Below are positions 26,502 to 32,994 of a stretch of 32,994 bases of DNA, piece by piece. A program made the position numbers and the translations under genes. Numbering within the stretch: the stretch's first letter is position 1; every line of letters begins with the position of its first letter. The notes beneath the pieces are model-generated. The model ran no database searches and was not told where the DNA came from. It worked only from the letters and a program-made list of their open reading frames with translations. This stretch comes from Bacteroidales bacterium. GTDB taxonomy: Bacteria; Bacteroidota; Bacteroidia; Bacteroidales; S143-33. The DNA lies in NCBI GenBank assembly GCA_015489395.1, contig WFZV01000105.1, positions 1 through 32,994 of the forward strand, in the 5' to 3' direction.

Positions 26502-27713
26502 ATGTTGTACTACTTGTTTAAATATCTCAACGACATAGATGTTCCTGGTGCAGGTTTGTTCAATTTTATTTCATTTCGCGCAGGTTTGACGTTGCTAACG
26601 TCTTTGATTATAGCGATTTGGGGCGGAAAAAAGCTTATTGAGCTTTTACAACGGTTACAAATCGGTGAAGTAGTCAGAGACCTGGGATTAGAAGGGCAAT
26701 ATAGTAAGCAGGGAACACCGACAATGGGCGGGATAATTATTATTTTATCGATAATAGTTCCTGTGCTTTTGTTTGCAAAGTTAGACAATATTTACATACA
26801 GCTGATGCTGCTGGCAACTATTTGGCTGGGAATCATTGGATTTATCGACGATTATATAAAGGTTTTCAAGAAAAATAAGGCTGGACTGCATGGTAAGTTT
26901 AAAATTTTAGGACAGGTTGTGCTTGGCATAGTGGTTTCTGCTGCAATTATTTTTAGCAAGCAAATCGTTATACGTCCAAATCCTGAGCAGCATCAAAACG
27001 TACCAAATGAACAGATTATCAAGTCAGATGTTAAGTCGATGAAAACTACAATCCCATTTGTAAAGTCGCACGAATTGGATTATGAAGCTTTGTTGAAAGA
27101 CATTGGGATAAAAAACAAGTGGCTGATTTATTTGATTTTTACGTTTTGGGTAATTTTCATAATCGCTGGAGTGTCCAATGGAGCGAATTTGACTGATGGA
27201 TTAGATGGTTTGGCTGCAGGGACAACGGCTGTGGCTTTGTCGTCCCTGGCGGTGTTTGTGTATGTTTCGGGTAATGTGATTTTAGCAGAATATTTGAAAA
27301 TTATGTATATCCCGCGGATTGGGGAGATGACAGTTTTTATCGCAGCTTTTATTGGTGCTTTAGTGGGGTTTTTGTGGTATAATGCTTATCCTGCGCAGAT
27401 TTTCATGGGTGATACAGGTAGTTTGACAATTGGAGGTATTATTGCAATAATAGCGATTTTAGCGCGGAAAGAATTGCTTTTGCCTATAATTGCAGGGATT
27501 TATCTTGCTGAGACTCTGTCGGTTATAATTCAGGTAAGCTATTTTAAGTACACAAAACGTAAGTATGGGGAAGGTCGCAGAATCTTTTTGATGTCGCCAT
27601 TGCATCATCATTTTCAGCTCAAGAATATCCCTGAGCCTAAGATAGTTGCACGATTTATTATCGTGGCTATTTTTCTTGGGGTTTTGTCGGTTATAACCTT
27701 AAAAATCAGGTAA
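26502..27713 (+). CDS. mraY: Phospho-MurNAc-pentapeptide transferase MraY
   Basis: QGTPTMGGIIII, GFIDDYIKV, NLTDGLDGLAAG, AQIFMGDTGSLTIGG, MSPLHHHFQL. Confidence 0.98.
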   Translation: MLYYLFKYLNDIDVPGAGLFNFISFRAGLTLLTSLIIAIWGGKKLIELLQRLQIGEVVRDLGLEGQYSKQGTPTMGGIIIILSIIVPVLLFAKLDNIYIQLMLLATIWLGIIGFIDDYIKVFKKNKAGLHGKFKILGQVVLGIVVSAAIIFSKQIVIRPNPEQHQNVPNEQIIKSDVKSMKTTIPFVKSHELDYEALLKDIGIKNKWLIYLIFTFWVIFIIAGVSNGANLTDGLDGLAAGTTAVALSSLAVFVYVSGNVILAEYLKIMYIPRIGEMTVFIAAFIGALVGFLWYNAYPAQIFMGDTGSLTIGGIIAIIAILARKELLLPIIAGIYLAETLSVIIQVSYFKYTKRKYGEGRRIFLMSPLHHHFQLKNIPEPKIVARFIIVAIFLGVLSVITLKIR

Positions 27714-29039
27714 ATGGTCGTAGTGTTGGGTGCTGGTGAAAGCGGCATAGGAGCAGCTTTACTGGCAAAATCGAAAAATATCGATGTTTTTGTTTCAGAT
27801 TTAGGTCGTATAAAGCCTAATTATCTTTCGGAGTTGCAGCAAAATAACATTGATTTTGAGCAAGGTAAGCATAGTGAAGATAAAATTTTAAGTGCTGATG
27901 TTATTGTTAAAAGTCCAGGTATTCCCGACAATGCGCCTATTGTTCAGAAGGCTAAGGCAAAAGGCATTAAGGTTATTTCTGAAATCGAATTTGCATGGCA
28001 GTTTACAAACGGAACGTTCATTGGCATTACTGGCAGCAATGGCAAAACTACAACTACTTTGCTGACATACGAGATACTCAAAAACGCTGGATATGACGTG
28101 GCTTTGACTGGCAATGTGGGCGTTAGCCTGGCAAGGCTTCTGGCAAAACGTGATTACCAGTATTTCGTCGTTGAATTGAGCAGTTTTCAGCTTGATGGGT
28201 GCTTTGATTTTAACCCGCATGTGGCTGTTTTGCTGAATATTACGCCTGACCATTTAGACCGTTACGAAAATAAATTTGAAAATTACATAAACTCTAAATT
28301 CCGGATCGCACAGAACCATGGACCAGAGGACTATTTCATTTATTGGCTTGATGACCCGAACATAAAAAAATATTTGACAAGGCATAAAATCGTTTCCAGA
28401 CATATACCATTTAGCTATAAAAAACAAGACCGTGCGTCTGCTTACATTCAAGACAGTACAATGTACGTAAAAGTAAATCAAAAACTTTTCACTATGGACG
28501 TAAAACAAATTAGTCTTCAGGGACGGCACAATTTATATAATTCGATGGCGGCAGCAGCTGCTGCTTTAGCCGTAAATGTTAAAAACGAGTACATCAAGCG
28601 CACTTTGCAGACTTTCAAAGGGGTCGAACATCGCCTTGAAAAATTCTTGAGTATTCGCGGTATTACGTTTATCAACGATTCCAAGGCTACAAACGTAAAT
28701 TCTGTTTGGTACGCATTGGAGACAATGCAGCGGCCTGTGGTGTTGATTATGGGCGGCGTTGACAAAGGCAATGATTATAGTTTGCTTTTTGACCTGGTAA
28801 AGAAAAAAGTAAAAGCTATCGTAGCGCTTGGCAAGGATAACAGTAAGATTATCAGGACTTTTAGCCGCCTGGTGCCGGTTTACGACACTCATTCCATGGA
28901 GCAAGCAGTGCGTCAGGCTTATTTGCTTGCAGAAAAGGGTGATGTAGTGCTACTTTCGCCGGCATGTGCGAGCTTTGATTTGTTTGAAAATTATATAGAC
29001 CGCGGTAATAAATTCAAAGAAGCTGTACGTAATCTCTAA
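27714..29039 (+). CDS. murD: UDP-MurNAc-L-Ala-D-Glu ligase MurD
   Basis: VVLGAGESGIGAALLA, SPGIP, GITGSNGKTTTTLL, NITPDHLDRY, FINDSKATNVNSV, LLSPACASFDLFENYIDRGNKF. Confidence 0.97.
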   Translation: MVVVLGAGESGIGAALLAKSKNIDVFVSDLGRIKPNYLSELQQNNIDFEQGKHSEDKILSADVIVKSPGIPDNAPIVQKAKAKGIKVISEIEFAWQFTNGTFIGITGSNGKTTTTLLTYEILKNAGYDVALTGNVGVSLARLLAKRDYQYFVVELSSFQLDGCFDFNPHVAVLLNITPDHLDRYENKFENYINSKFRIAQNHGPEDYFIYWLDDPNIKKYLTRHKIVSRHIPFSYKKQDRASAYIQDSTMYVKVNQKLFTMDVKQISLQGRHNLYNSMAAAAAALAVNVKNEYIKRTLQTFKGVEHRLEKFLSIRGITFINDSKATNVNSVWYALETMQRPVVLIMGGVDKGNDYSLLFDLVKKKVKAIVALGKDNSKIIRTFSRLVPVYDTHSMEQAVRQAYLLAEKGDVVLLSPACASFDLFENYIDRGNKFKEAVRNL

Positions 29040-29052
29040 TTTTCAAAAAGTT

Positions 29053-30249
29053 ATGGCAACAGATTTATCGAAAATAATCGCAAAGGGTGACCGTAGGTTG
29101 TGGACATGGTATTTAGCAACGTTAGCATTTTCGATTTTAATTACAGCGTCAAGTACCACGACTCTGAGTATTCTCAGCCGTGGCAGTGTGTTTTTTTACT
29201 GGTTTAAGCACTTAATTTTTATCCTGAGTGGAGCGGTCCTGGTGTATTTTGTAAGTCGTATGCCCAGAGAGTATTTGAATTTGATGTACAATTTAGCAGA
29301 TGCTCTTTTGTATGTTTCTGGTTTTCTGTTGATTATAACTTTGTTTTTTGGTGTGGAAAAAGCGGAGGCAAAGCGTTGGCTGACTGTATTTGGATTTCAG
29401 TTTCAACCATCGGAGTTTGCCAAATTTTCCATGATTTTATATGCAGCAAAGCAGTTGACAATAGCTGCTCGTCATAAAAAGCAGGCTAAAAAAGCTCTGG
29501 ATAATTTGTTCTGGACATCGCTGGTAATTGCCGGGCTAATTGCTACAAACAACCTTTCGACTGCTGTTATAATTTTAACTATTGTTATTGGTTTGATTTT
29601 TATCGCAGAAATTAGCGAAGAGCAACGCAAAAGATTGATAAAAAATTACGCTATTATAGCTGCTTTTGGGCTATTACTAATCTTGTTGATGCCCGGACAT
29701 GTTTTTCGATCAAGTACCTGGAGAAATCGAATTAAACAGATGATTTATCCGCATTATTCGTATGCTGACCAGAGTACACAGGCAAAAATCGCAATAGCAA
29801 AAGGCGGTTTGGTTAATTTAAAGTTGGGGAAAGGTGAGCAAAAAGCGCTTATTCCGCAGGAGTATTCAGATTATTTGTTTTCAGTAATTGTCGAAGAATT
29901 GGGACTTTTTGGTGGTGTGCTAACTATTATTCTGTATTTATGGTTGTTGTCGTTAATTGCGCGTATGGTTTCGCGGTTAAAGCGAACGTTTTTGGTTTAC
30001 GTAATTGCGGGTTTTGGTTTAAGTATAGAAATTCAAGCTTTCGTGCATATTATGGTAAATGTTGGGCTAATACCAGTGACAGGGCAGCCATTGCCGTTTA
30101 TGAGTTTGGGCGGAACATCGATTTTATTTAATTCGTTGATGATCGGCATAATAATAAGTATTTCACGGTATGTCAAGAAAAATCCTAAACCGGTTTACAA
30201 CGAACCAGTTGATTTTACTTTAGAAAAAAATAAAATAATTCTCAACTAA
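29053..30249 (+). CDS. ftsW: Lipid II polymerase/division protein FtsW
   Basis: Multi-TM SEDS protein; FQFQPSEFAKFSMILY, AIAKGGLVNLKLGKGEQKALIPQEYSDYLFSVIVEELG, GLIPVTGQPLPFMSLGGTSILFN. Confidence 0.97.
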   Translation: MATDLSKIIAKGDRRLWTWYLATLAFSILITASSTTTLSILSRGSVFFYWFKHLIFILSGAVLVYFVSRMPREYLNLMYNLADALLYVSGFLLIITLFFGVEKAEAKRWLTVFGFQFQPSEFAKFSMILYAAKQLTIAARHKKQAKKALDNLFWTSLVIAGLIATNNLSTAVIILTIVIGLIFIAEISEEQRKRLIKNYAIIAAFGLLLILLMPGHVFRSSTWRNRIKQMIYPHYSYADQSTQAKIAIAKGGLVNLKLGKGEQKALIPQEYSDYLFSVIVEELGLFGGVLTIILYLWLLSLIARMVSRLKRTFLVYVIAGFGLSIEIQAFVHIMVNVGLIPVTGQPLPFMSLGGTSILFNSLMIGIIISISRYVKKNPKPVYNEPVDFTLEKNKIILN

Positions 30250-31352
30250 TGAGCGAACAGCCAAAAATAATAATTACTGGCGGAGGTACAGGTGGACATG
30301 TTTTCCCTGCGATAGCCATTGCAGATGCAATAAAAGAGCTTAATCCTGATGCTCAAATATTATTCATTGGAGCAGAGGATAGGTTTGAGATGAAGGCTGT
30401 ACCAAAAGCAGGTTATGAGATAATCGGATTGCCTGTTCGAGGTTTGAAACGAAAACTGAGTTTTGAAAATCTCAAGACTATTTTCCTTTTGTTTAAATCA
30501 ATCAGCAGGACTAAAAAGATTTTCAGAAGTTTCAAACCATGTGCGGTTGTGGGCGTAGGAGGATACGCCAGTGCGCCGGCTTTGCGGGTTGCCAGTTTAA
30601 GGCGAATACCGATTATTTTGCAAGAGCAAAACTCGTTTCCGGGCATTACGAATAAAGTTTTTGCCAAATATGCTTATCGAATTTGTGTGGCTTACGAGCA
30701 GGCGTTTAAGTATTTCCCTGAAGGGCGAACGGTTTTGACTGGTAATCCTGTCAGACATGAGGTTTTAAACGTCAAAGTTACTAAAGACCAGGCTTTGAAA
30801 GAGTTTGGTTTAAGTACAGACAAAAAAACTCTGTTGATAACCGGTGGCAGTCTGGGAGCGCGTACGTTGAACCAGTCGGTTTTAGAGCATTTAGAGAAGT
30901 TGTCGCAGGCAAATATTCAGGTCATCTGGCAAACAGGAAAATATTATTACGATGAAATTATATCCACAGTCCAGGAGCAAGATTGGTTAAAAATAATGCC
31001 ATTTATCGAAAACATGGTTAATGCTTACATTGCTGCGGATCTTGTAATTGCCCGTGCTGGTGCTATAACTATTTCAGAGTTAAGCGTTTTGGGAAAACCA
31101 GCTATTTTTGTTCCATCGCCTAATGTTGCCGAGGACCATCAGACGAAAAATGCTCAGGCTTTGGTCGAGAAAAAAGCAGCTTTAATGATCAAAGATTCTC
31201 AGGCGCGGGAAAAACTTATTCCATTGGCATTGAAGACTTTAAGCAATGATGAGCTTTTACAAGAACTCAGCCAGAATATTAAGTCGTTTGCAAAGCCAGA
31301 TGCAGCCAGGGATATAGCAAAAATAGTTTTAGACGCTTGTCGAAAAAATTGA
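30249..31352 (+). CDS. murG: Undecaprenyldiphospho-muramoylpentapeptide beta-N-acetylglucosaminyltransferase MurG
   Basis: IIITGGGTGGHVFPAIAIA, GVGGYASAPAL, LQEQNSFPGITNK, ITGGSLGARTLN, PSPNVAEDHQTKNA; start overlaps ftsW stop (TAATG). Confidence 0.98.
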   Translation: MSEQPKIIITGGGTGGHVFPAIAIADAIKELNPDAQILFIGAEDRFEMKAVPKAGYEIIGLPVRGLKRKLSFENLKTIFLLFKSISRTKKIFRSFKPCAVVGVGGYASAPALRVASLRRIPIILQEQNSFPGITNKVFAKYAYRICVAYEQAFKYFPEGRTVLTGNPVRHEVLNVKVTKDQALKEFGLSTDKKTLLITGGSLGARTLNQSVLEHLEKLSQANIQVIWQTGKYYYDEIISTVQEQDWLKIMPFIENMVNAYIAADLVIARAGAITISELSVLGKPAIFVPSPNVAEDHQTKNAQALVEKKAALMIKDSQAREKLIPLALKTLSNDELLQELSQNIKSFAKPDAARDIAKIVLDACRKN

Positions 31353-31380
31353 AAAAATTATGCAAAAATTTTATGTAAAG

Positions 31381-31413
31381 TTTGCTTTACTAAGATAATT
31401 TTTTATAAATTCG
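31381..31413 (+). promoter_or_regulatory. Putative internal promoter for murC-ftsQ
   Basis: TTTG - 21 nt - TAAATTCG in the 113-bp murG-murC gap, the largest gap inside the dcw run. Confidence 0.35.
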
Positions 31414-31465
31414 CAGAATAAACTCTTTAAAAAGTTAAAAATCAGTAAATTAAACAAATTCAATA

Positions 31466-32833
31466 GTGAACGAAAGCCAGGTAAAATATTACTTTTTCTT
31501 AGGAATTGGCGGAATCGGAATGAGCGCCTTAGCGAGATATTTGAATTTACAGGGCTATAGGATTTTGGGATATGATATGCAAAAAACTAATTTGACTCAA
31601 ACGCTGGAGACTCAGGGAATTAAAGTCTTTTATCAGGACGATGAGAATAATATACCCGATGATTTAAACAAAGACAATACAATCGTTGTGCTTACGCCAG
31701 CTATACGGACAGGTAACCTGCTAAATTTTTTCAAAAACCATGGATTTACGATACTCAAACGGGCTGAGCTTTTGGCCAGTATTGTTAATGATAGCAGATT
31801 AATCGCAATCAGCGGAACACATGGAAAAACAACCACTACAGCAATTACGGCTCATATTTTTAAATTAGCCGGTAAATTAAATGTTGGATTTGTCGGTGGC
31901 ATAACAAAAAATTATAAATCTAACTTTATCCGTGGCAATGGTCAGTTTTCTGTTGTTGAAGCTGACGAATACGACAGGGCGTTTTTACTGCTAAAACCTG
32001 ATTTTGCTATTATTACTTCAATCGAACCAGACCATTTAGATATTTACCAGAACTACGAAAACTTAAAACAGGCTTTTGTTCAGTTCGTAAAAGGTTCTAA
32101 GCAGAATGCAAAGATTTTAATAAATAAAAACATACAACTGCAAGGCTTAAACCGTGAAGTTTACTATTACAGCGTTTCGGACAAAGCAGATTTCTATGTT
32201 TCGAATATTCATCATTGCAACCACAGGCAATATTTTGTCTTACACTTAAATGATACAGACATAAGCACTTATATACGTTTTCCTGGTAAAGCTTATTTAG
32301 AAAATGCTTTAGCTGCTGCTGCAATCGCTTATTTGTCGGGCATTGAACCTAAAATTATTAAGCAAGCTCTGGAGACTTATCTGGGAACTGATAGACGTTT
32401 TGACCTGAAATACAGTGACTCAGTGCATTATATTTACGATGATTATGCACATCATCCAACTGAAATTCAAGCTCTTTATCAAAGCGTTAGTTTGTTTCAT
32501 CCAGACAAGCATTTGACAATCGCCTTTCAACCGCATCTTTATTCGCGGACAAGGGATTTTGCAGAGCAGTTTGGATTGGCATTGAGCAAATTTGATAAAG
32601 TAATTGTAACCGACATTTATCCTGCACGGGAAAAGCCAATTCCTGGCGTGAACCCGCAATTAATTTTGAAATACGTAAAACATCAAAACAAACAATACGT
32701 TCCATTTAAAAATCTGGTCGATTTTCTTCAGAAGCAGGATTTTGAAGTGCTTTTAATCACAGGGGCTGGAAATATCAACACAATTATTCCTGAACTTGTA
32801 AAACAACTCAAAAATATTTATGAGAATAAGTAA
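31466..32833 (+). CDS. murC: UDP-N-acetylmuramate-L-alanine ligase MurC
   Basis: GTG start; FLGIGGIGMSALARYL, ISGTHGKTTTTAITAHIF, EADEYDRAFL, DDYAHHPTEIQA, FQPHLYSRT. Confidence 0.97.
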   Translation: MNESQVKYYFFLGIGGIGMSALARYLNLQGYRILGYDMQKTNLTQTLETQGIKVFYQDDENNIPDDLNKDNTIVVLTPAIRTGNLLNFFKNHGFTILKRAELLASIVNDSRLIAISGTHGKTTTTAITAHIFKLAGKLNVGFVGGITKNYKSNFIRGNGQFSVVEADEYDRAFLLLKPDFAIITSIEPDHLDIYQNYENLKQAFVQFVKGSKQNAKILINKNIQLQGLNREVYYYSVSDKADFYVSNIHHCNHRQYFVLHLNDTDISTYIRFPGKAYLENALAAAAIAYLSGIEPKIIKQALETYLGTDRRFDLKYSDSVHYIYDDYAHHPTEIQALYQSVSLFHPDKHLTIAFQPHLYSRTRDFAEQFGLALSKFDKVIVTDIYPAREKPIPGVNPQLILKYVKHQNKQYVPFKNLVDFLQKQDFEVLLITGAGNINTIIPELVKQLKNIYENK

Positions 32834-32994
32834 AAAGAAAATATTTACTTTGCTGGTTGTAACTATCGCAATATCAATCGTTTTAATTGGCAAGATTACT
32901 GCCGACAGACGTCTTTGTCAGCAGACGAATATTAGTATTTTGTCTGAAAATACACCTGAGTTTTTGAACGAAAGTCAATTACAATACATTATAC
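32820..32994 (+). CDS. ftsQ: FtsQ/DivIB-like division protein, 5' part, truncated by window end
   Basis: ATG at 32820 overlaps murC stop; MRISKKKIFTLLVVTIAISIVLIGKITADRR... (short cytoplasmic tail + TM), canonical position after murC. Confidence 0.75.
   Translation, partial: MRISKKKIFTLLVVTIAISIVLIGKITADRRLCQQTNISILSENTPEFLNESQLQYII

Noticed and set aside
26990-27110. Insertion in MraY (NPEQHQNVPNEQIIKSDVKSMKTTIPFVKSHELDYEALLKDIG) as a novel domain
   Set aside because: A loop insertion at this place is, to my knowledge, usual in Bacteroidota MraY; the core motifs are intact.
22102-28904. Multiple minus-strand ORFs of 60-144 aa inside the dcw cluster (e.g. 23902-24336, 27888-28253, 28566-28904)
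   Set aside because: Shadow ORFs opposite well-supported rsmH, ftsI, murE, mraY and murD; no recognisable domains.
31375-31390. GTAAAG-TTTG-CTTTAC as a murG terminator
   Set aside because: Only a 6-bp AT-rich stem with no immediate U-tract; too weak to call.
1-32994. tRNA/rRNA genes, CRISPR arrays, IS elements, prophage
   Set aside because: No tRNA cloverleaf, rRNA-like, regularly spaced repeat, transposase/IS end or phage structural signal was recognised by eye; tRNAscan-SE, CRISPR and IS searches were not possible here.

Overview
The window looks chromosomal and probably comes from a Bacteroidota member. That assignment is inferred from TAnnTTTG-type promoters, the dcw gene order and SpoIIE/TPR-type proteins. 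From left to right it contains: the 3' end of a SIMPL-domain gene; a compact DpnII-type (GATC) restriction-modification operon (adenine MTase, REase, second MTase); a strong bidirectional terminator; ppdK (-); an arsC-like gene (-); a secreted transglutaminase-like protein; a TPR protein; a small MscS-like membrane protein; an Rpn/PD-(D/E)XK nuclease; an alpha-oxoamine-synthase-type PLP enzyme; a TPR-SpoIIE phosphatase; and a run of minus-strand genes (yqeY, two YbjQ-family genes, an AlkD-like gene, pspA-like, a SAM methyltransferase, a stand-alone archaeal-type ThrRS editing domain, an M14 peptidase, a class-C-like serine hydrolase). It ends with a canonical dcw cluster: mraZ-rsmH-ftsL-ftsI-murE-mraY-murD-ftsW-murG-murC-ftsQ (partial). 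No wholly new system is demonstrable. The best leads are: (i) the intergenic region before mraZ, with two perfect DnaA-box 9-mers and a four-unit, 10-bp-periodic MraZ box array, one DnaA box overlapping the first MraZ repeat; (ii) the free-standing archaeal-type ThrRS editing domain, whose C-terminal motif appears to differ from the archaeal one; (iii) roughly 4-fold GATC depletion (29 sites by manual count) around a resident GATC R-M system.
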